A model generated the notes under the pieces. That model saw nothing but the letters and a program-made list of their open reading frames with translations, had not been told where the DNA came from and did no database searches. From assembly GCF_000013205.1 (NCBI RefSeq), contig NC_007775.1:2687001-2751000 (forward strand): DNA of 64,000 nucleotides, in the 5' to 3' direction. This stretch comes from Synechococcus sp. JA-3-3Ab (GTDB taxonomy: Bacteria; Cyanobacteriota; Cyanobacteriia; Thermostichales; Thermostichaceae). Every line of letters begins with the position of its first letter. The stretch's first letter is position 1. Of the stretch, positions 25,859 to 34,144 are shown in pieces. The position numbers and the translations under genes are program-made.

Positions 25859-27156
25859 TTTGACACTCCCCCGACTCAAGTCGGGGAATTCTCACGCAGT
25901 CCACAACCGGAATCGCGAAGGCGCTGTCAAGACGCCCCTACACACAAAGGGATAGCTTAGTAGCCCCGCACTTGAGTGCGGGGCGGAAAAGCCCGCTAGC
26001 CACTTTAGTCGCTTACCCATGATGGGGGTCGTTGATATAGTTTCATAGCTCAAACAACCTCTTCCTGACTTCTCCTACCAAGACCTTTTTCCTTCTCTTT
26101 GGCCAAAAAATGAGATGAACAACCGCTAGCCCCACACCATGGTTGTAGTGATTGTACCGTTGACTTTCCTCTCGCACTATCGCTTGCCCATGTCAGACTG
26201 CGGTTGTCATGCCGCTTGCCAACAATGATGGAGTGCGGCTGTCAGCAGGTTCGAGTCAGGAACAGGGAGCTAGTCCCCCTATCAGAGTACTTGTGTCAAC
26301 AGTCTAATAAGGTGTACAACTGTGCTTTGTACTATGCGAGACAAGTCTATTTCAAAACGAAGCGATGGGCAAGCTATGGTGCGCTTTGCGCTGAGATGGT
26401 GAGAACCCAAAACAAGCACTTCATCGCAATGTATGTCTCCGCCGCACAACAGACCTGTAAGTCTGTAGCTGGAGTGGGTCTATGCCAAGCCTGCTCAGCC
26501 CAAATCACTGGATCCGAGAAAAGCTCTAGCAATTGACCACGGAGTCAACAACTGGCTTACGTGCGTTAGCAACTTAGGACATAGCTTCATCATTGGTGGC
26601 CGCAAAGTCAAGTCCTTTAACCAGGGGTACAACAAGGAGCTGGCTAGGCTCAAGACTCACAAGCTGCGGGGGTTTTGGTTGCAAAAGCTTCGTCGAATTA
26701 CGGAAACCGGAGAATGCAATCCACAAAGCTGTGGGCAAGGTCATTGACTTCTGTTTGCACCACTCAATTGGGAGAATAGTCTTTGGTTGGAACAAAGAAT
26801 GCGGTTTAGGGAAGGTCAATAACCAAAACTTTGTTTTCATTCCAACAGGTCGGTTCAAGGAGCGTATTGCGCAATTATGTCAGCATTATGGCATGGAGTT
26901 TATTGAGGTAGAGGAGGCGTACAGCTCGCAGGCAAGCTTCCTAGATGGAGATGAGCTACCTAATTATGGTGAAAAACCCGACGGGTGGAGACCCTCTGGG
27001 CTGAGGCGAATGCTGCCGCCAACCTGCTTAAGAAAGTCAGCAGAACCTTGGGGCTTTGCCTTCAGGAACTGTCTAGAGGCGCTTTGACAACGCCGTTACG
27101 GGTTCTTTTGTGGACTGCGTAAGAATCCCCCGCCTTTAGGCGGTGGGAGTGTCAAA
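25859..27156 (+). mobile_element. Degraded tnpB element bounded by inverted end sequences
   Basis: The left end (25859-25906) and right end (27108-27156) are imperfect inverted copies of the same sequence: TTTGACACTCCC, a GC hairpin, then ACGCAGTCCACAA. The similarity continues inward for about 30 nt (GGCGCTGTCAAG against GGCGTTGTCAAA). Another hairpin, GCCCCGCACT-TGAG-TGCGGGGC, lies near 25963. The interior holds a decayed tnpB. Confidence 0.68.
26204..27087 (+). pseudogene. tnpB: tnpB pseudogene (IS200/IS605 group)
   Basis: Two out-of-frame pieces. The first (to 26536) has a TnpB-like N-terminus, SNKVYNCALYYARQVYFKT and FIAMYVSAAQQTCKSVAGVG. The second (about 26690-27087) has the central/C-terminal part: IGRIVFGWNKECGLG, QLCQHYGMEFIEVEEAYSSQ (catalytic Glu region) and YSSQASFLDGDELP. 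The RuvC Asp region (LAIDHGVNNWLTCVSN, about 26525-26575) is in another frame and the zinc-ribbon cysteines are lost. Frameshifts and missing zinc ligands make it inactive. Confidence 0.75.
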
Positions 27157-27266
27157 TATACCTACTTTTCGAGGCAAGGCAGCAATCTCTCTGGACGCTT
27201 TCCAGGTCTAAGTAGGGGAGTATCTTTAGTCATTTAGACAGGCCAAAACCCTTATAGGAACTCAGG

Positions 27267-27345
27267 TACGGCCTGTTAAAGAATTAAAGGGCACAGTAGC
27301 AACACCTAGCAAACCAACTTCGGAAGCAGGATGGATTGATTAGTA
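27267..27345 (-). mobile_element. Solo terminal fragment of the IS630-type element
   Basis: 79 nt that match, with substitutions, the reverse complement of the last ~80 nt of the IS630 copies at 42415-42493 and 53927-54005. The shared inner block is TAGCAAACCAACTTCGGAAG. The rest of the element is absent. It lies 75 bp before the response-regulator start. Confidence 0.75.
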
Positions 27346-27419
27346 CCGCCAGTTCCCACGGCTAGGGTATGCTGGTGAGCAGTGAGCAAGTTTCCTGCCT
27401 TTTCTTTTGAGGAGAGAAT

Positions 27420-28112
27420 ATGCCAGAACCGGAATCCTCCTCAGCCCACATTCTGGTGATCGAAGATGAGGCCAAACTGGCCCGTTTCCTGGAAACCGAG
27501 CTGGCCTATAGGGGATATCGGGTGAGTGTGGTCGGCGATGGCACGGTGGCCTTGGCGGCAGCCCGCGACCAGAACCCCGATTTGGTGCTGCTGGACTGGA
27601 TGTTGCCCGGGATCTCGGGGTTGGAAGTTTGTCGGCAGTTGCGCTTGACGGGCAACCGCGTGCCCGTGGTGCTGATGACTGCCAGCGACGAGGTGGCAGA
27701 TCGGGTGGCAGGTCTGGATGCTGGGGCAGATGACTATGTGGTCAAACCCTTTAGCCTTCAGGAGTTGCTGGCGCGGATACGGATCTATCTGCAGCCCCCC
27801 AAGGGATCTGGCGACAGCCGGTTGGTGTTTATGGATCTGACGCTGGATCCGGTGACACGCCAGGCAAGCCGGGGAGAGCGACAGGTGGAGCTGACGGCCA
27901 AGGAATACGACTTGTTGCGCTACCTGATGGAACACCCCCGCCAGGTGCTCACACGCCAACAAATTTTGGAGCATGTGTGGGGCTATGACTTTACAGGCGA
28001 TTCCAACATCATCGAGGTCTATATTCGCTACTTGCGTCTTAAGATCGAAGGCCCAGGGGAGAAGCGCCTGATCCAGACGGTGCGCGGGGTAGGCTACGTG
28101 TTGCGCGAATAG
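27420..28112 (+). CDS. OmpR/PhoB-family response regulator
   Basis: 230 residues. Receiver domain 10-125 with acidic pair IEDEAKL, phosphoacceptor Asp in LVLLDWMLPGISG near 58, Thr in LMTASDE and Lys in VVKPFSLQE. The C-terminal winged helix (about 135-228) includes ELTAKEYDLLRYLMEHP and RGVGYVLRE. No kinase gene adjoins, so its partner is unknown; two IS-derived fragments lie directly upstream and may include its promoter. Confidence 0.93.
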   Translation: MPEPESSSAHILVIEDEAKLARFLETELAYRGYRVSVVGDGTVALAAARDQNPDLVLLDWMLPGISGLEVCRQLRLTGNRVPVVLMTASDEVADRVAGLDAGADDYVVKPFSLQELLARIRIYLQPPKGSGDSRLVFMDLTLDPVTRQASRGERQVELTAKEYDLLRYLMEHPRQVLTRQQILEHVWGYDFTGDSNIIEVYIRYLRLKIEGPGEKRLIQTVRGVGYVLRE

Positions 28113-28284
28113 GAGGCCGACATCCCCCAGAAGAATGGCCTGGGCAGCCTGGGGGGATCGCTGCTGCGGCAAGATTGGGGAGAAAAGAACCCGGAGAGGA
28201 TTTCGTCCTGCTAGCAGGTGAGGTTGATGGAAGCCGACTGCTGGAAATGAATGGGGGGATTTTGGGGTGCAGAGGGTGTTGTCG

Positions 28285-29424
28285 ATGAATCTAGGGAGTG
28301 CAGGGCTGCTGGGCCTTACCTTCAGCTCACCGGGAGAATTTGTCTTCCGCTTTCCCCCCGAAACCCCTCTCGTAGGTGGGCTGGGGCTGCGCTGGTACGG
28401 CCTGCTGATGGCCATTGCCGTGTTGCTGGGGCTGCTCTTGACCAAAGCCTTGGCGGAGGCCCGCCACCTGGAGAAGGAGCCAGGCGAGGCCAGCGAACGG
28501 GTCGAGATCCTGGCCCTGTGGCTAGTGGTATCGGGATTTCTGGGCGCCCGCCTCTACTACGTCCTCACCCACTGGTCAGAGTTCCAAGACAACCCCCTCC
28601 TGGCCTTTGCCATCTGGCGGGGAGGCATCATCATCCACGGTGGGATCTTGGCTGGTGCACTTGCCCTCTACCTTTACTGCCGCGCCACCGGGATCAACGG
28701 CTGGAAGTACGCCGATGTGATCACGCCGGGGCTAATCTTGGGCCAGGCCATTGGGCGCTGGGGCAATTTTTTCAACTCTGAGGCCTATGGAGCCCCCATT
28801 CCCCCAGACAGCAGTTGGCCCTTGCGGGTATATATCCCCCCCCAAGCCCGCGAGCCTGACTACAGCCAGTTTGAGTTTTTCCACCCCATCTTTTTCTACG
28901 AAAGCCTGCTCAACCTGCTTCTGTTTGCTCTCTTGATGGGGATGTTCTGGCGCTTCCCCAAGCTCAAAGATGGCACCTGGGTCTGGACCTATGTGGTCGG
29001 CTATAGCTTGATCCGCATCCCTTACGAAATTTTGCGCGTCTCGGCGGTGGCCTATCTGCCGGGAACTTCCATCAAGGCCGCCTACGTGGCCAGCGCCGTA
29101 GGCCTGGTGCTGGGGATCGGCATGCTGGTCTATATGTACCGGCTGCGCTTCGACCCCGATTTGGAGCAGTTGACAGCTTGGCTGGCCCAACAGGCAGGGC
29201 TAGAACAGGAGACGGCTGCTGAGCTGGTGCAGCGGGCCTGGGCCATCCAGCAAAAGCACCGCCGCGCTGACTTGCTGGATCGCGTCACCCTGGCCATGCC
29301 CCACTTTCCCAGCGCCCTTGCCCCCCATCTCTCTTTGGGCCAACGGGAGCTGCTGCTGCGGCAATTGTTCTGCCGCTTGGAAGGTCGGGATCCCGCTGGA
29401 GAAGGGCTTCCCCAGCCAAGTTAG
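28285..29424 (+). CDS. lgt: Prolipoprotein diacylglyceryl transferase
   Basis: Transfers diacylglycerol from phosphatidylglycerol to the lipobox Cys of prolipoproteins at the inner membrane. Seven hydrophobic segments. Conserved LRWYGLLMAIAV, GARLYYVLTHW, the Lgt signature GRWGNFFNSEAYG and FFYESLLNLLLF, and R-based IRIPYEILRV. I chose ATG 28285 over GTG 28267. Beyond the usual ~280 residues there is a ~95-residue soluble tail (from FDPDLEQLTAWLAQQAG) rich in Ala/Leu/Gln. Confidence 0.93.
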   Translation: MNLGSAGLLGLTFSSPGEFVFRFPPETPLVGGLGLRWYGLLMAIAVLLGLLLTKALAEARHLEKEPGEASERVEILALWLVVSGFLGARLYYVLTHWSEFQDNPLLAFAIWRGGIIIHGGILAGALALYLYCRATGINGWKYADVITPGLILGQAIGRWGNFFNSEAYGAPIPPDSSWPLRVYIPPQAREPDYSQFEFFHPIFFYESLLNLLLFALLMGMFWRFPKLKDGTWVWTYVVGYSLIRIPYEILRVSAVAYLPGTSIKAAYVASAVGLVLGIGMLVYMYRLRFDPDLEQLTAWLAQQAGLEQETAAELVQRAWAIQQKHRRADLLDRVTLAMPHFPSALAPHLSLGQRELLLRQLFCRLEGRDPAGEGLPQPS

Positions 29425-29466
29425 CGCCAGAGCTATCGGGCCGGACTAGGCCACCCAAACTAACCT

Positions 29467-31423
29467 TCAGGTCTTCAGACTTTGCAGCCACGCTTCTAGG
29501 GCGCGGATGGGAGCGGGATCCCGGTAGAGGCGCTCTTGGCGGGCTTTTACCCGCTGCCCTATTTCCTCACGCCAGCGGTCATCCAGGCCCAGCCGCACGG
29601 CAATCTGGATGTACTCCTCTAGGCTAGAGGCGATGGTCTCGTAGATCCCCATCTGCCGCAGGATGGCGTAGGTGTGGCGGCCCCGCATCAGGGATCCCGG
29701 CAGCGTGACGATGGGCAGGCCATGGGGCAGGGCTTCCAGGGTGGTGTTGCCGCCGGACCAGCCGATGCTATCCAGGTAAACATCCCCCAGGGCGTTGTAG
29801 GCGGCATATTGGGCAGGCGAGAGCTCCGGCAACAGCAGCACATGGTCTTCAGCGGCCAGGCCGTAGGCTTGAAAGGCCCGCTGCAGCCGTTGCCAAAAGC
29901 GCTGGCGGATCCCTTGGGAGAGGCGGCCTCGCAAAAACAGGAATTGACACCGCCCCACTTCCCGAGCAATGCGGGGGAACACCTCGTCGTACTGCGGCAA
30001 GTACTTGAACAGAGATTGGGCGCAGAGGTAGAGCACCCTGTCGGGATCCACCCCCCAGGCTAGCCAGTCCACAGGGGCGGGGTCAATGTCCAGAGGGATG
30101 TAGTAGGTGCCGATGCCGGGCAGGGGCAGGAGCTGCTCGGTGTAGTGGCCGGCCCCGTCCGGCGGCTCCATCAGCTCGCTGCTGAGGAAAACATCCATTG
30201 TTGGCAGGCCAGAGGTTTGCGGATGTCCCCAGGCCATGGCCTGCACAGGGGCCAAACGCAGGGCGGCCAACTGGGCACAGACCGGGTCGATGCCCACCTC
30301 CGGGTAGAGGAGCACGTCCAGTTGCGCCTCCCGAAGGGTTGCCTGCCACTCCGCCAGGCTGCGGGATCCGGCCACAGACTGCTCAAAACGAGGGGGCAGG
30401 GAGCGCGTGATCTCGTCTTGGACGGCCGAGGTGTGGAAGCCGTAGAGGGCCACTTGGGAGCGATCCAGAGCTTCTACCCAGCCGCCGGTCAAGATCTTCC
30501 ACACCGAATGATCCCGGAACAGGCCGGAGACGATGCCCACCCGCAGCCGGCCAGGACCTCGCCGCAGGACAACAGGGGGCTGGGGGTAGCGGGCCGCCAT
30601 CACCTCCCCCACCAGGGATCCGTACAGGTGCTGCAGCTCGCGGTCGTTCTGGCCCTGGTAGGGCACAAAGAAGGGTTGGACGGAGCCGACGCCGGCGGCA
30701 GCGCGCTCTAAAGCAGCGGGATCCCGCGGCAGTTGGGCCCAGCGGGCCTTGACCTGTTCCAGCGCTTGGCGGTGGCGCTGGCGGGCGCTTGCAATTTGCT
30801 CAGGGGTGTCGTAGAGCAAAGGCAACTGGCTGACGCACCAGCCCAGGGCCGCGGCCAAATCGGCGGGATCGGCCTGCCAGAGGCGGTAGAACAGCTCCGC
30901 TGCTTCCGCCTCCCGGCCACAATCGCGCAGCAGGATGGCCAGCGTGTAGGCGGCATCGGCAAAGTCCGGCTGCAACTCCAGAGCCTGCTTCAGGGGTACC
31001 AGGGCCGCCTCCAACTCCCCCTGTTGCCGCAGCACCAGCCCCAACTGGTACAGAACTTCCGGATCCGGCCCCCCCCTGCTCCAGAGCCTGTTGGAGGTGA
31101 GCTTTTGCCTCCTCCAGGCAGCCTACCTGCTTGAGGACAATTGCCAGATTGTAGTGGGCGTCGGGAAACCACGGCTGCTGGGCCAAGGCCTGCTGCATCA
31201 GGGCAATGGCTTCTTCCAGGGATCCCTGCTGCTGCCGGCAGATCCCCAAGAGGTGCAGCGCCTCCGGGTGGGCGGGCTGGGCTTGCAACACCTGTTGGTA
31301 GAGGGAGATGGCCTCCGGCAGTTGCCCCGCCTGGTGATGGTGGACAGCCTGAACCAGCAGGCGCTGCAGGTGCTGTTCCTGGTTCTCTCGGCTGGGGCCA
31401 AAGCCCTTTCCCGGCGGCGACAT
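29467..31423 (-). pseudogene. TPR / O-GlcNAc-transferase-like (SPINDLY) gene with G-tract frameshift
   Basis: The start ATG 31423 opens a TPR frame (LPEAISLYQQVLQAQPAHPE, FPDAHYNLAIVLKQ) that runs into nonsense after LQQALEQGG. The TPR series resumes in the next frame as PDPEVLYQLGLVLRQQGELE and continues into a GT41-like domain (RLRVGIVSGLFRDHSVWKIL, LAPVQAMAWGHPQTSGL, LDSIGWSGGNTTLEALPHGL). The switch coincides with a run of 8 G on the coding strand (about 31069-31076); 7 G would join both frames into one ~650-residue protein. It may be phase-variable, a real mutation or a sequencing error. The downstream part alone (from 31044) could give 525 residues. Confidence 0.82.
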
Positions 31424-31425
31424 CT

Positions 31426-32907
31426 TTAGCCGTTGGGAAAATTCAAAAAGCCTGCCAAGGCCGGGGCAATCGGCAGCAGGGTCATCACCATCAAAAAGAG
31501 GGCCAGCAACGCCAAGGCATCCCGTTGGCCGTCGGTCTCGGTAATCTCATCCTGCGGGGGACGCTCCGGCTCGCGGGCAATAAAGAGAATCAGCAGCGCC
31601 CAGTAGAGGGCCAAGACGTTGCTGATGGCCGCCACCGCCAGGGCAATCAGGGTAATCACCGTGGCGCGGGCCGCCGTCTTCCGCCCGTACACCGCCTGCA
31701 CAATGCGACCCCCGTCCAACTGCCCCGCCGGCAGCAAGCTCAAGGCGGTGATGGCCAGGCCAATCCAGCCCACCGCCACGAAGGGGTGAATGGGCACCAG
31801 CTCCGCCTGCAACTGGGATCCCAGCACCAGCCGCGCCAGCGTGCCCACCAGGATGGAGCTGCGAAAGATCTCCGTGGGCACGTACAGCCCCCCGGAGCCA
31901 GACAGCCTTAGGCCGACCAGCAGCACCACCAAGGAAAGGAGGCCGCCCGCCGCCGGGCCGGCAAAGGCGATGTCGAACAGGGCCTTGCGGTTGGGCACCG
32001 GCGACTGGATGCGGTTTAGGGATCCCAGCGTGCCGATCCCCAAGCTGGGGATAACAAAAGCCGGGCTGAGGCGCACCCCATACCTGCCGGCCATCCAGCG
32101 GTGGCCCGTCTCGTGCACCAGCAAAATGGCGAAGATCCCCGCCGCCACGGGCAGGGCCTCCACCCAACGCCCCGGCGCCTCCAACAGCCGGAAGCCGAAC
32201 AGGTTGGCCCCCACCTCCAAAGTGGCCAGAAAGCTAGCCAGCATTAGGCCTGCTGCCAGAATCTGGGCTCCCCTCGAGGTGCGGTAGTTAACAATCTCAT
32301 CTGGCAAGACCACCACCGCCGGCTTTTCTGAGGCATCTTCCACCAAAAACAGTTGGTAGCGGCTGCCCAGCCGCTCCCTTAGCCTTTCCTGCAGCAGCGG
32401 CACCACCCCCTCCGCCTCCCGCCGTAGGTTGCCCTTGAAGATCGCCCCCTCCCCATAGGGGATGGTCTCAGTCACAAAAAAGGTGTCCAGGCTGAAGATG
32501 GACTGAATGGCCTGCAAATCTTCCGCAGAGATGCCCCGCAAGACCAAAGGCTGCTCGGCAGGCGTCTCCCCAGCCCCTTCCGAGGGGATTTCCTGCCACT
32601 CCTCCATCTGGGCCAACTGCTGCCGCCGCGCCTGCAGCTCCTGCTGGGCCAACTGACGGGTTTTGCGCCCCACGGCAATGTAGAGCCCCGTGAACACCAG
32701 CAACAGCAGCAGGAAGCCGGCGAAGTTGAGGTAGATCCCCAGCAACAGCAGCCCCAGAAAGACCACCCACGGCAAAAGGAGCAGGGATCCCTGTAACCAC
32801 ACCCAGACGGCCAGGGATCCCCGCCGGCGGGCTCGCCAGAAGCCCCAACCCAAAAACGCCAGCGTTCCCAACAAAAAGAGGGGCGTAATCTCGGCGGCGA
32901 TGTTCAT
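31426..32907 (-). CDS. Site-2-type (M50) membrane metalloprotease, EGY1-like
   Basis: 493 residues. N-terminal membrane segments (about 5-75), a soluble region, then the M50 core. The zinc site HETGH sits in IFAILLVHETGHRWMAG near residue 270; the second motif LPAGQLDGGRIVQAVYG near 400 provides the Asp. The long N-terminal soluble domain and FVIPSLGIGTLGSLNRIQS resemble the EGY1-type plant/cyanobacterial subgroup without PDZ domains. Two bases separate its TAA from the start of the TPR gene, so the two are co-transcribed. Confidence 0.87.
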   Translation of the reverse strand: MNIAAEITPLFLLGTLAFLGWGFWRARRRGSLAVWVWLQGSLLLLPWVVFLGLLLLGIYLNFAGFLLLLLVFTGLYIAVGRKTRQLAQQELQARRQQLAQMEEWQEIPSEGAGETPAEQPLVLRGISAEDLQAIQSIFSLDTFFVTETIPYGEGAIFKGNLRREAEGVVPLLQERLRERLGSRYQLFLVEDASEKPAVVVLPDEIVNYRTSRGAQILAAGLMLASFLATLEVGANLFGFRLLEAPGRWVEALPVAAGIFAILLVHETGHRWMAGRYGVRLSPAFVIPSLGIGTLGSLNRIQSPVPNRKALFDIAFAGPAAGGLLSLVVLLVGLRLSGSGGLYVPTEIFRSSILVGTLARLVLGSQLQAELVPIHPFVAVGWIGLAITALSLLPAGQLDGGRIVQAVYGRKTAARATVITLIALAVAAISNVLALYWALLILFIAREPERPPQDEITETDGQRDALALLALFLMVMTLLPIAPALAGFLNFPNG

Positions 32908-32953
32908 GGCTAACCCACGAGGCTTACCAATAGGGAGCTGGAGTCAAAACGGC

Positions 32954-34045
32954 TCAAGCGGAAACAGCCGTTCCTTCAAACCGAGGCTCCGGCTGCTCCC
33001 ACAAGTAAAAGCCAGCTTTGCGCGGTTTGAGCAGGAACAGCCGCAGGAACTGGTAGGCGTTGTTGAGGTAAAGAGGCAGCTTGCGCAGGCTCTTGAAGGG
33101 CCCAGCTCCGCGGGCAATCTCCCTCAACTTGGCGTTGTTGGCCACGCACTTCTGCAGCCGGCGCACAAACTCGGGGTTCTCCACATCCAGCACCACCGGG
33201 AAGACCTTGGCCGCCTCGCGGTTGGTCTTGTAGATCACCTCCATGTCGTAGGTGTGCGGATCCAGGCCCAGGAGGCGGTAGAAACCTGGGCGCTCGCCCA
33301 CGTCGTTGAGGTACATGGTGGCAAACACCGACAGCAGGAAGAAGCGACACCACAGCTCCGCCACCCACCCCTCGAGCAGCCGCGGCTGGCTCAGGAGCAT
33401 GAGGGCAAAGAAATCGCCGTGGCGGTTCTCGTCCTGGCACCAGTTCTTGAAGAAGTTGAAGATTGGGTAAACGCGGTTTTCGGGGTGAGCCTCCAGGTGG
33501 CGGTAGATGAGAATGTAGCGCCAGTAGCCGATCTTTTCGGAGAGATAGGTGGCGTAGAAGATAAAGCGGGGCGCAAAGTAAGTGTAGGACTTGTGCTTGG
33601 TCAAAAAGCCCAAGTCAAAGGCCATGTTGAAATCGCCCATGGCGCGGTTGAGGAAGCCGGCATGGCGAGCTTCATCGCGGCTCATCAGGGCAAAGCACTC
33701 AGCCAAGACCGGGTTGGTCTCCTTCAGCCTGCGGGATAGCTCCTTGTAGAGGAGGAAGCCGGAGAACTCCGCCGTGCAGGAGCGCTCCAAAAACTCCACA
33801 AACAGCCGCCGCGCCTCCGGATCGAGCCGGCTTTCCCAATCTTGGTTGAACTCCTCGCCGCGGACGAAGTGGTGGCGGTTGTAGTCGGCGCGAAACTCCT
33901 CCAAGATGGCCCGGAAGTCGGCCTCTCGATCGCCTAACCCCATCTTGCCGATGGCCTCGAAGTCGGTAGTGTAGAAGCGCGGCGTCAGGATGGTCTCGGT
34001 GGGCACTCGCGCCTGGGTTTGGGCAGCTCGCAAAGTGGAACTCAT
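32954..34045 (-). CDS. acsF: Mg-protoporphyrin IX monomethyl ester oxidative cyclase (aerobic)
   Basis: 363 residues, full length. O2-dependent diiron enzyme that forms the isocyclic ring of protochlorophyllide. Diiron ligands are seen in [33 protein letters not shown] (ExxH) and [15 protein letters not shown] (ExxH). N-terminal [12 protein letters not shown] is characteristic of AcsF. ATG 34045. 46 bp from the M50 gene; may be transcribed with it. Confidence 0.96.
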   Translation of the reverse strand: MSSTLRAAQTQARVPTETILTPRFYTTDFEAIGKMGLGDREADFRAILEEFRADYNRHHFVRGEEFNQDWESRLDPEARRLFVEFLERSCTAEFSGFLLYKELSRRLKETNPVLAECFALMSRDEARHAGFLNRAMGDFNMAFDLGFLTKHKSYTYFAPRFIFYATYLSEKIGYWRYILIYRHLEAHPENRVYPIFNFFKNWCQDENRHGDFFALMLLSQPRLLEGWVAELWCRFFLLSVFATMYLNDVGERPGFYRLLGLDPHTYDMEVIYKTNREAAKVFPVVLDVENPEFVRRLQKCVANNAKLREIARGAGPFKSLRKLPLYLNNAYQFLRLFLLKPRKAGFYLWEQPEPRFEGTAVSA

Positions 34046-34144
34046 AGGGGTTACAGGATGAAAAGGCCAGTATACTCTCGCAGTTTACCAGCCCTTGTGG
34101 CCGGCGGGGGGATAAGAAGTGTTACCGACAGGCCCCACAACCCC

